Origin: Chromobacteriaceae bacterium | Lineage (GTDB): Bacteria; Pseudomonadota; Gammaproteobacteria; Burkholderiales; Aquaspirillaceae | Direction of reading: 5' to 3' | Length of the DNA: 6,063 nt | Assembly: GCA_030151505.1 (NCBI GenBank) | Contig: JASLDQ010000080.1 | Location: 1-6,063 of the forward strand | Shown here: positions 1-6,063 of the stretch, piece by piece | Layout of the letters: each line of letters begins with the position of its first letter | How positions within the stretch are numbered: position 1 is the stretch's first letter | Translations under genes and position numbers: made by a program | The notes under the pieces: model-generated | Database searches by the model: none | Seen by the model: only the letters and a program-made list of their open reading frames with translations | What the model was told of the DNA's origin: nothing

Positions 1-916
1 CAATGTCGGACGCGGCGCCAAGGGCGACGACAAGTTCGCCTTCATGATCCGGCAGGCGATCGAGCATGACAAACCGGTGCGCATCGGCGTCAACTGGGGC
101 AGTCTCGACCAGGGACTGGCCGGCCGCCTGATGGACGCCAACGCCAAGCTGGCCGCGCCGCTGCCACCGGACGCCGTGATGCGCGAGGCGCTGATCGTGT
201 CGGCGCTGGAAAACGCCGAGAAGGCAGTCGAGCTCGGTTTGTCGCCGGACAAGATCCTGCTGTCGTGCAAGGTGTCGCACGTGCAGGACCTGATCGCGGT
301 GTACCGCGATCTGTCGCGCCGCTGCGACTGGCCGCTGCATCTGGGCCTGACCGAGGCCGGCATGGGCAGCAAGGGCATCGTTGCCTCGACCGCCGCGCTG
401 GCGGTGCTGCTGCAGGAAGGCATCGGCGACACCATCCGCATTTCGCTGACCCCGCAGCCGGGCGAAAGCCGCACCCGCGAAATCATCGTCGCGCAGGAAA
501 TCCTGCAGACCATGGGGTTGCGCTCCTTTACCCCGCTGGTCACCGCCTGTCCGGGCTGCGGCCGCACCACCAGCACGGTGTTCCAGGAGCTGGCGGACAG
601 CATTCAGACCTATCTGCGCGAGCAGATGCCGGTGTGGCGCCTGCAGTATCCCGGCGTGGAAAGCCTGAACGTGGCGGTGATGGGCTGTGTGGTGAACGGG
701 CCGGGCGAGAGCAAGCTGGCCGACATCGGCATCAGTCTGCCGGGCACCGGCGAAGTGCCGGTGGCACCGGTCTACGTGGACGGCGAAAAAACCGTGACGC
801 TCAAGGGCGATGCGATTTCGGCCGACTTCCAGGCCATCGTCGACGACTACGTTCGCACTCGCTACGGCGAGGGCGGTGCCAAGCGGCGCAAGACGATCCC
901 GCTCAAGGCGGTGTGA
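1..916 (+). CDS. ispG: 4-hydroxy-3-methylbut-2-en-1-yl diphosphate synthase (IspG/GcpE), 3' part
   Basis: IspG is the [4Fe-4S] enzyme that reductively converts MEcPP to HMBPP, the penultimate step of the MEP isoprenoid pathway in the cytoplasm. The gene enters from the left. The frame is open from base 2 ([10 protein letters not shown]...), so the Met codon at 44 is internal and the true start lies outside the window. There are 304 residues here; betaproteobacterial IspG is about 420, so roughly the first quarter is missing. Counting from the window edge, the cluster ligands are visible as CPGC (Cys183, Cys186), Cys229 in [11 protein letters not shown], and Glu236, equivalent to Cys270/273/305 and Glu312 of E. 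coli. The segment between the second and third Cys is 11 residues longer than in E. coli, as I remember for betaproteobacterial homologues. [11 protein letters not shown] and [12 protein letters not shown] are conserved barrel segments. The stop is TGA at 914-916, and hisS follows after 62 bases. Confidence 0.97.
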   Translation, partial: NVGRGAKGDDKFAFMIRQAIEHDKPVRIGVNWGSLDQGLAGRLMDANAKLAAPLPPDAVMREALIVSALENAEKAVELGLSPDKILLSCKVSHVQDLIAVYRDLSRRCDWPLHLGLTEAGMGSKGIVASTAALAVLLQEGIGDTIRISLTPQPGESRTREIIVAQEILQTMGLRSFTPLVTACPGCGRTTSTVFQELADSIQTYLREQMPVWRLQYPGVESLNVAVMGCVVNGPGESKLADIGISLPGTGEVPVAPVYVDGEKTVTLKGDAISADFQAIVDDYVRTRYGEGGAKRRKTIPLKAV

Positions 917-928
917 ACCGATCTCCGG

Positions 929-950
929 GCGGCGGGAGACCTCCCGCCGC
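929..950 (+). other. Intercistronic GC-rich hairpin between ispG and hisS
   Basis: A perfect inverted repeat has arms GCGGCGGGAG (929-938) and CTCCCGCCGC (941-950) separated by only two bases. In RNA it would fold as a nine-pair stem with a GACC tetraloop. It starts 12 bases after the ispG stop. The bases after it (AAGACAAACG) are A-rich with no T run, so it is not a canonical intrinsic terminator on either strand. Possible roles are protecting the ispG mRNA 3' end, marking a processing site, or acting as a weak or Rho-assisted terminator that separates ispG from the hisS operon. The structure is read directly; the role is inference. Confidence 0.7.
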
Positions 951-972
951 AAGACAAACGCAAGAACGCAAG
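948..972 (+). repeat. CGCAAG triplicate in the hisS leader
   Basis: The hexamer CGCAAG occurs at 948-953, 959-964 and 967-972, the last two as adjacent copies of ACGCAAG. The first copy overlaps the end of the hairpin's right arm. The tract is A-rich, should be unstructured, and lies just before the hisS start where a Shine-Dalgarno sequence would be expected. It could be a chance low-complexity tract or a site that helps ribosome loading. No function is known to me. Confidence 0.4.
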
Positions 973-978
973 CAGACA

Positions 979-2250
<1,272 letters not shown>

Positions 2251-2277
2251 GCCGCAACTGTTATGTAAGGGGAAACG

Positions 2278-2910
2278 ATGGCTGCGTTTGATTTGCAGGA
2301 GCAGGAACAGATCGAATCGCTCAAGGCGTTCTGGCAACGCTGGGGTGTATGGATTACCGGTGTCGTCATCGGGGTTTCGCTGGGCTTCGTCGGCTACAAG
2401 GGCTGGCACATGTGGCAGGATCACCAGGCGGCCAAGGCGTCGGCGCTGTACGTGCCGGTCGAGCAGGCCGCAGAGGCCAGCGATCTGGCCAGACTCAAGA
2501 CCGCGGCCGAACCGCTCAAGGCGGCCTACCCTGGGTCGGCCTACGCTGCTCGCGGCGCCATGCTGGCCGCCCGCGCCGCTTTCGACAGCGGCGACCTGAA
2601 GGCTGCGGCAGAGCAGCTTGCCTGGGTGACCAACAACAGCAAGGAAACCGCACTGGTGGCGGTGGCGCGCATGCGCCTGGCCTCTATCCTGCTGGAGCAG
2701 AAGCAGGCCGATGCCGCGCTGGCCGAGCTGGCCAAGCCGCATGCCGCCGAGTTCGAGTCGCAATTCCTCGAGCTGAAGGGTGATGCCCTGCTGGCCAAGA
2801 ATGACACCAAGGCGGCTGCCCAGGCTTGGCGCGATGCGCTGGCCAAGCTGGCGCCGGATGCCCCGCAGCAGGCCCTGCTGCAAATGAAACTCGACGCTCT
2901 GGGAGCCTGA
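2278..2910 (+). CDS. yfgM: YfgM-like membrane-anchored TPR protein
   Basis: 210 residues, close to E. coli YfgM (206). A short charged cytoplasmic N-terminus (EQEQIESLKAFWQRW) leads into one hydrophobic segment at about residues 22-42 (GVWITGVVIGVSLGFVGYKG), then a soluble alanine-rich helical region to the end that should lie in the periplasm. The helices have TPR-like periodicity, for example around 92-120 (GAMLAARAAFDSGDLKAAAEQL) and the final KNDTKAAAQAWRDALAKL. In E. coli, YfgM associates with the SecYEG translocon and the chaperone PpiD and helps hand over periplasmic proteins. Its place directly before bamB is the conserved one. The start has a strong Shine-Dalgarno sequence, AAGGGGA at 2267-2273, four bases before the ATG. 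TPR positions are approximate, and the function is by family and neighbourhood rather than any catalytic motif. Confidence 0.9.
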   Translation: MAAFDLQEQEQIESLKAFWQRWGVWITGVVIGVSLGFVGYKGWHMWQDHQAAKASALYVPVEQAAEASDLARLKTAAEPLKAAYPGSAYAARGAMLAARAAFDSGDLKAAAEQLAWVTNNSKETALVAVARMRLASILLEQKQADAALAELAKPHAAEFESQFLELKGDALLAKNDTKAAAQAWRDALAKLAPDAPQQALLQMKLDALGA

Positions 2911-2914
2911 CGCC

Positions 2915-4057
2915 ATGACCAAGCTGCGCCTGACCTCCCTTTCCGCCGCCGTGTTGGCGGCGTCGCTGACCAGTGGCTGCGCCCTGTTCTCCAGCGACAA
3001 CACCCCGCAACCCACGCCGCTGCAGGCGATCCAGCCGCTGGTCCAGCTGAAGTCACTGTGGAGCGTGCGGGTGGACGGTAGCGACAACTACGCCTTCAGC
3101 CCGGCCATCGACAATGGTCGTGTGTACGCGGTGGGCCAGGATGGCCGCATCAACGTCATCGATGCTGCCAACGGTCGCGAACTGACGCAGATCCGTGTGG
3201 GAGAGCCGTTGACCGGCGGCATCGGCGTGCGCGATGGCCGCCTGTTCGTGACCACCGCCAAGGGCGAGCTGCTCGCGCTGACCACCGAGGGGGTGCCGCG
3301 CTGGCGCACCAAGCTGACCAGCCTTGCGCTGGCGGCACCGCAAGTGGGCGGCCAGGCCGTGCTGGTTCAGACCGGCGACGGCAACGTGACGGCCTTCTCC
3401 TTCGACGACGGTCATCAGTTGTGGTCGTTCCAGCGGCAGCAGCCGGCGCTGACCGTGCGTAACTACGGCTCGCTCAACCTGGTCGGCGGCGAGGCCGCGC
3501 TGCTGGGACAGGCCGGCGGTCGTCTGGCGGTACTCAATGTCGCCAACGGCGAAGCCATGTGGGAAGCCAATGTGGCGAGCGCGCGCGGTGCGACCGAGCT
3601 CGACCGCGTGGCCGACGTGGCCAGCCGGCCGGTATTCGACCGCGGCCAGGTGTGCGCGGTGGCGTTCCAGGGCCGGGTGACCTGCTTTGACGCGCGCGGC
3701 GGCACGCCGCTGTGGTCGCGCGAGCTGTCGTCCAGTCGCGGGTTGACGCTCGACGCCGCTCACGTCTACGTGACGGCGGACGATGGTACGGTGCAGGCCT
3801 TCGACCGGGCTGACGGCCGTACCGTATGGAAACAGGATGGCCTGCGTTACCGTGGCGGCAGCGCCCCGGTGATGCTGGGCCGCTTTGTGCTGGTCGCGGA
3901 CGGGCAAGGTGTGGCCCACCTGCTGTCCAACGAGTCGGGCGAACTGGTCGGCCGACTCAAGACCGGCCTCGATAACATCAAGACAGCCCCGATCTCCGAT
4001 GGCGAGCGGGTGCTGGTGCAGGATGGCGACGGTCATGTCGCCATGCTGGGACTGTGA
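2915..4057 (+). CDS. bamB: Outer-membrane assembly lipoprotein BamB
   Basis: BamB is the beta-propeller lipoprotein that binds BamA and assists folding of outer-membrane beta-barrel proteins. The 380 residues begin with a lipoprotein signal peptide (MTKLRLTSLSAAVLAAS) and lipobox LTSGC, giving lipidated Cys22. Ala at +2 favours Lol transport to the outer membrane. From about residue 45 onward, repeated motifs of the PQQ-like propeller type recur (GRVYAVGQDGRINVIDAANG, GRLFVTTAKGELLAL, GRLAVLNVANGEAMWEA, GRVTCFDARGGTPLW, GTVQAFDRADGRTVW), consistent with eight blades. The BamB-specific segment GATELDRVADV lies at 225-235. Two cysteines (247, 257) on neighbouring strands could form a disulfide. 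The start is set by the signal peptide; GGGAG at 2901-2905, inside the end of yfgM, is the likely ribosome binding site. The gap to yfgM is four bases, so coupling is likely. The Neisseria meningitidis Bam complex is known to lack BamB, which argues for another genus. Confidence 0.96.
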   Translation: MTKLRLTSLSAAVLAASLTSGCALFSSDNTPQPTPLQAIQPLVQLKSLWSVRVDGSDNYAFSPAIDNGRVYAVGQDGRINVIDAANGRELTQIRVGEPLTGGIGVRDGRLFVTTAKGELLALTTEGVPRWRTKLTSLALAAPQVGGQAVLVQTGDGNVTAFSFDDGHQLWSFQRQQPALTVRNYGSLNLVGGEAALLGQAGGRLAVLNVANGEAMWEANVASARGATELDRVADVASRPVFDRGQVCAVAFQGRVTCFDARGGTPLWSRELSSSRGLTLDAAHVYVTADDGTVQAFDRADGRTVWKQDGLRYRGGSAPVMLGRFVLVADGQGVAHLLSNESGELVGRLKTGLDNIKTAPISDGERVLVQDGDGHVAMLGL

Positions 4058-4059
4058 GG
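4055..4059 (+). promoter_or_regulatory. Shine-Dalgarno sequence of der overlapping the bamB stop codon
   Basis: TGAGG combines the bamB stop codon (TGA, 4055-4057) with a GAGG core, followed by seven bases before the GTG at 4067. It supports the GTG as the der start. A ribosome finishing bamB would sit on this site, so the two genes may be translationally coupled (inference). Confidence 0.7.
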
Positions 4060-4066
4060 CATATAA

Positions 4067-5446
4067 GTGAAACCGACAGTAGTTCTGGTCGGCCGCCCCA
4101 ATGTGGGCAAATCGACGCTGTTCAACCGGCTGACCCGCTCGCGTGACGCGCTGGTCGCTGACATGCCCGGCCTGACCCGCGACCGTCACTACGGTCACGG
4201 TCGGGTCGGCCAAAAACCTTATCTGGTCGTCGATACCGGCGGCTTCGAGCCGGTCGTCACCGACGGCATCATGCACGAAATGGCGCGCCAGACGCTGCAG
4301 GCGGTCGATGAGGCCGATGCGGTGATCTTTCTGGTCGACGCGCGCGCCGGCCTGACCCCGCAGGACAAGATCATCGCCAACCAGCTGCGCAAGCTGGACC
4401 GGCCGGTGTATCTGGTGGTCAACAAGGCCGAAGGCATGAGCTTCGCCATGGTGACTGCCGAGTTTTTCGAGCTGGCGCTGGGCGAGCCGTGGTCGATTTC
4501 CGGCGCACACGGCGACGGCGTGCGCGAACTGATGGATGCGGTGCTGGACGGCTTCCCCGACGCCGAGCCGGAGGAGAACCTTCGCCACCCCAAGTTCGCC
4601 ATCATCGGTCGTCCGAATGTCGGCAAGTCGACGCTGGTGAACGCGGTGCTGGGCGAAGAGCGCGTGATCGCCTTTGACCATCCCGGTACCACGCGCGACT
4701 CGATCTACATCGACTTCGAGCGCGAGGGCAAGCCCTATACCATCATCGATACCGCCGGCGTGCGCCGTCGTTCCAAGGTGGACGAGGCCATCGAGAAGTT
4801 CTCGGTGATCAAGACCATGCAGGCGATCGAGGATTGCAATGTAGCGGTGCTGGTGCTGGATGCCGCTCTGGACATTTCGGACCAGGACGCGAGCCTGGCC
4901 GGGTTTGCGCTAGAGGTCGGGCGTGCGCTGGTGGTCGCGGTGAACAAGTGGGACAGTTGCGACAACGAGCGGCGCGAGCAGATCAAGCGGGAAATCGCGC
5001 GCAAGCTGCATTTCCTTGATTTTGCCAAGTTCCATTACATCTCGGCCCTGCAGGGCAAGGGCGTGGGCGATTTGTTCGTGTCGATTGACGCCGCCTACAC
5101 CGCTGCCATGATCAAGCTGCCGACGCCGAAGATTACCCGTGCGCTGCAGGTCGCCGTCGAGCGCCAGTCGCCGCCGATGGTGGGGCGTACCCGGCCGAAG
5201 ATGCGGTACGCGCACCAGGGCGGAGTGAACCCGCCGGTGGTGGTGATTCACGGCAATGCGCTCGATAAGCTGCCCGACAGCTACACCCGGTATCTTGAGC
5301 ACAGTTTCCGCAAGATGTTCAAACTCGAGGGAACGCCGTTGCGCGTGCAGTATAAATCGACGGAGAATCCCTTTTCGGAGCGCAAGCCTGTCGTCAAGAC
5401 GGTGTCGCAACAACGTCAGCTGCAACAGCGTCGCCCGAAAAAGTAG
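4067..5446 (+). CDS. der: Ribosome-assembly GTPase Der (EngA)
   Basis: Der is an essential GTPase with two tandem G domains that binds the 50S subunit and is needed for its maturation. It has 459 residues and starts with GTG, because the first Walker A motif comes only eight residues later and no ATG fits. G domain 1: GRPNVGKS 9-16, the switch region around DMPGLTRDR (32-40), DTGG 56-59, NKAE 119-122. G domain 2: GRPNVGKS 181-188, GTTRD 207-211, DTAG 228-231, NKWD 293-296, SAL 326-328. A KH-like domain follows (about 350-435, with [10 protein letters not shown] at 388-397), then a basic tail ending RRPKK. The first NKxD motif reads NKAE; I recall this variant as usual in betaproteobacterial Der, so it need not be a defect. 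The gene follows bamB after nine bases and is the last of the compact block. Confidence 0.98.
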   Translation: MKPTVVLVGRPNVGKSTLFNRLTRSRDALVADMPGLTRDRHYGHGRVGQKPYLVVDTGGFEPVVTDGIMHEMARQTLQAVDEADAVIFLVDARAGLTPQDKIIANQLRKLDRPVYLVVNKAEGMSFAMVTAEFFELALGEPWSISGAHGDGVRELMDAVLDGFPDAEPEENLRHPKFAIIGRPNVGKSTLVNAVLGEERVIAFDHPGTTRDSIYIDFEREGKPYTIIDTAGVRRRSKVDEAIEKFSVIKTMQAIEDCNVAVLVLDAALDISDQDASLAGFALEVGRALVVAVNKWDSCDNERREQIKREIARKLHFLDFAKFHYISALQGKGVGDLFVSIDAAYTAAMIKLPTPKITRALQVAVERQSPPMVGRTRPKMRYAHQGGVNPPVVVIHGNALDKLPDSYTRYLEHSFRKMFKLEGTPLRVQYKSTENPFSERKPVVKTVSQQRQLQQRRPKK

Positions 5447-5490
5447 TGGAATATCGGCGGTTTTCCGCTAGAAAAGAACAAACGGTTAGA

Positions 5491-5527
5491 ACCGGTCACG
5501 GCACGAGGCAATCCGCCTGTGGCCGGT
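5491..5527 (+). other. Stem-loop in the hfq leader
   Basis: ACCGGTCAC (5491-5499) pairs with GTGGCCGGT (5519-5527): nine pairs including one G-U. Inside, AGGC (5506-5509) can pair with GCCT (5515-5518) around an AATCC loop, leaving a six-base bulge on the left side. The left arm can alternatively pair with the segment just upstream (CGGTT 5483-5487 with AACCG 5490-5494), so two mutually exclusive folds exist. It lies 48 bases before the hfq start. It could be an RNA element or a DNA-level operator. Confidence 0.5.
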
Positions 5528-5564
5528 GCTGGCAAATTCAGAACTACAACAACTCAACTATTCC

Positions 5565-5568
5565 GGAG
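5565..5568 (+). promoter_or_regulatory. Ribosome binding site of hfq
   Basis: GGAG stands seven bases before the ATG at 5576. It decides the hfq start in favour of this ATG over the in-frame GTG at 5519, which would add 19 residues with no resemblance to Hfq. Confidence 0.8.
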
Positions 5569-5575
5569 CTACTCC

Positions 5576-5842
5576 ATGAGCGCCAAAGGGCAAATGCTAC
5601 AAGACCCGTTTCTCAACATCCTGCGCAAGGAACATGTGCCGGTTTCCATTTACCTGGTAAATGGCATCAAGCTTCAGGGGCAGATCGAATCTTTTGACCA
5701 GTATGTGGTCCTGCTCAAAAATACCGTGACGCAAATGGTGTACAAGCACGCCATCTCTACCGTCGTGCCAGCCCGTCCGGTTTCCATCCCGCACGAATCG
5801 CATGCGCCGGCCGCAGTTGCCGCACCGCAGCAGGATGCCTGA
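5576..5842 (+). CDS. hfq: RNA chaperone Hfq
   Basis: Hfq forms an Sm-like homohexameric ring that pairs small RNAs with mRNAs and affects their stability and translation. The 88 residues open with the conserved [11 protein letters not shown] helix. Sm1 (about 21-50, [30 protein letters not shown]) and Sm2 ([15 protein letters not shown], 51-65) follow. Proximal-face RNA-binding residues are present: Gln9, Lys57 and His58 (YKHA), and Tyr43 in place of the E. coli Phe. Tyr26 and Lys32, which match the E. coli distal face, are also kept. The lateral rim reads RKEH (17-20) where E. coli has RRER, as I recall for Neisseriales. The C-terminal tail from about 67 is short, Ala/Pro-rich and ends QQDA; E. 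coli Hfq is 102 residues with a longer acidic tail. A terminator follows directly. Confidence 0.98.
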   Translation: MSAKGQMLQDPFLNILRKEHVPVSIYLVNGIKLQGQIESFDQYVVLLKNTVTQMVYKHAISTVVPARPVSIPHESHAPAAVAAPQQDA

Positions 5843-5858
5843 TCTTTTGAGCGACAGG

Positions 5859-5894
5859 AACCGGCCGGCGGCAGCGCTGGCCGGTTTTGCATTT
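5859..5894 (+). terminator. Rho-independent terminator after hfq
   Basis: Arms AACCGGCC (5859-5866) and GGCCGGTT (5879-5886) pair perfectly. The stem can be extended inward by GGC/GCT (5867-5869 with 5876-5878, one G-U) to 11 pairs with a GGCAGC loop. It is followed by TTTTGCATTT (5885-5894), giving an interrupted U tract. It begins 16 bases after the hfq stop codon, where an intrinsic terminator is expected. It should end most hfq transcripts before hflX. Confidence 0.82.
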
Positions 5895-5942
5895 GGAGGT
5901 GGTCGAACCCGTCGCCGTCTCCAGGAAAGCTGAAAAAACTAC

Positions 5943-6063
5943 GTGTTTGATCGTCCCGAATATGGCGACGCCGCCATTATCGTCTGCCTCGACTTCGGCG
6001 AACCTGACTTCGTCGATGCGGTCGAGGAATGCGCCGAACTGGTCAAGGGGGCTGGCGTCGAGG
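5943..6063 (+). CDS. hflX: GTPase HflX, 5' end
   Basis: HflX is a ribosome-binding GTPase that splits or rescues stalled 70S ribosomes, notably under heat stress in E. coli. Only the first 40 codons lie in the window; the GTPase domain lies beyond the right edge. The visible N-terminus MFDRPEYGDAAIIVCLDFGE, followed by LVKGAGVE, lines up with the start of E. coli HflX (MFDRYDAGEQAVLV... LVSSAGVE), and the position after hfq is the conserved one. The start is GTG: an in-frame TGA at 5931-5933 leaves no upstream alternative, and homology begins exactly there. The ribosome binding site is poor; the nearest purine core, AGGA at 5923-5926, is 16 bases away. The identification rests on the short N-terminus and on gene order. 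Confidence 0.9.
   Translation, partial: MFDRPEYGDAAIIVCLDFGEPDFVDAVEECAELVKGAGVE

Larger units (their letters stand above)
5447..5575 (+). promoter_or_regulatory. der-hfq intergenic region / hfq leader
   Basis: These 129 bases carry no gene. They hold a small 4-pair hairpin (GCGG TTTT CCGC, 5457-5468), the larger inverted repeat at 5491-5527, and an A/C-rich tract with AAC at 5542, 5548, 5551 and 5556 just before the hfq ribosome binding site. The composition is clearly less GC-rich than in the genes. I found no convincing -35/-10 pair, so the hfq promoter cannot be placed; it may lie here or inside der. Escherichia coli Hfq is known to repress its own mRNA by binding the 5' leader, so a similar role here is plausible but unproven. 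Confidence 0.5.

Noticed and set aside
44..46. ATG at 44 as the start of ispG
   Set aside because: The frame is open to the left edge with IspG-like sequence before this Met, and a start here would remove the N-terminal part of the barrel.
265..978. A possible N-terminal extension of HisRS by about 238 codons
   Set aside because: This part lies in another frame of ispG. The family N-terminus begins at 979, and the 423-residue product has the normal length.
4181..4196. Inverted repeat GACCGT-CACT-ACGGTC inside der
   Set aside because: It falls in codons for the conserved DRHYG switch segment of G domain 1 and is explained by coding constraint.
4421..4432. NKAE in place of the NKxD guanine-specificity motif in the first G domain of Der
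   Set aside because: I considered it as a lost key residue, but I recall NKxE here in betaproteobacterial Der proteins, and the second domain keeps NKWD.
3053..4681. A 542-codon open frame on the minus strand opposite bamB and der
   Set aside because: Same pattern: it crosses two well-supported + strand genes, has no recognisable domain and no supporting start signal.
5351..5356. TATAAA, a -10-like hexamer inside the end of der, considered as an hfq promoter
   Set aside because: No -35-like hexamer stands 16-18 bases upstream and there is no extended -10 TG, so it is too weak to call.
5519..5575. Upstream in-frame GTG that would lengthen Hfq by 19 residues
   Set aside because: No ribosome binding site stands before it, the added residues do not resemble Hfq, and the ATG at 5576 has a good GGAG and the conserved N-terminus.
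5895..5900. Perfect Shine-Dalgarno GGAGGT directly after the hfq terminator
   Set aside because: No ATG, GTG or TTG follows at usable spacing, and it is too far from the hflX start (42 bases), so it is probably fortuitous.
5912..5921. GCCGTCTCCA, similar to the Neisseria DNA uptake sequence
   Set aside because: Only the first seven of ten bases match. No full copy occurs on either strand, including in the terminator stem where Neisseria often carries it.

Overview
This window is a stretch of conserved housekeeping chromosome from a GC-rich Gram-negative bacterium. All six genes lie on the + strand in the order ispG (3' part) – hisS – yfgM-like – bamB – der – hfq – hflX (5' end only), seven loci in total. 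This order is characteristic of Betaproteobacteria. The protein details point to the order Neisseriales, most likely a Chromobacteriaceae-type organism (Chromobacterium, Vogesella, Gulbenkiania or a relative). The Hfq core, with its RKEH rim and Tyr in the DQYVVLL segment, is of Neisseria/Chromobacterium type. IspG has the longer betaproteobacterial iron-sulfur domain. The presence of bamB and the absence of the Neisseria DNA uptake sequence argue against the genus Neisseria itself. This assignment is inference from remembered family sequences, not from a search.

Layout: positions 1-916 hold the C-terminal part of IspG (isoprenoid precursor synthesis, MEP pathway). A 62-base gap with a strong GC-rich hairpin follows, then hisS (histidyl-tRNA synthetase, 979-2250). 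Three tightly packed genes come next: a YfgM-like membrane-anchored TPR protein (2278-2910), BamB, an outer-membrane lipoprotein of the beta-barrel assembly machine (2915-4057), and Der/EngA, a double GTPase for 50S ribosome assembly (4067-5446). Gaps of 27, 4 and 9 bases suggest that hisS-yfgM-bamB-der is one transcription unit. A 129-base leader with a stem-loop and an A/C-rich tract precedes hfq (5576-5842). A convincing Rho-independent terminator (about 5859-5894) closes hfq, and hflX starts at a GTG at 5943 and runs off the window.

Functionally the genes cover translation (HisRS, Der, HflX), secretion and envelope assembly (YfgM, BamB), post-transcriptional RNA control (Hfq) and isoprenoid synthesis (IspG). 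All reading frames are intact with the expected catalytic motifs. I saw no mobile element, tRNA, rRNA, CRISPR array or sign of transfer.

I looked for a previously undescribed system and do not see one. The points worth a second look are modest and non-coding: the ispG-hisS hairpin, the structured hfq leader (a possible autoregulation site), the terminator separating hfq from hflX, and the weak start signals of hisS and hflX. The very long antisense frames are shadows of GC-rich coding DNA.
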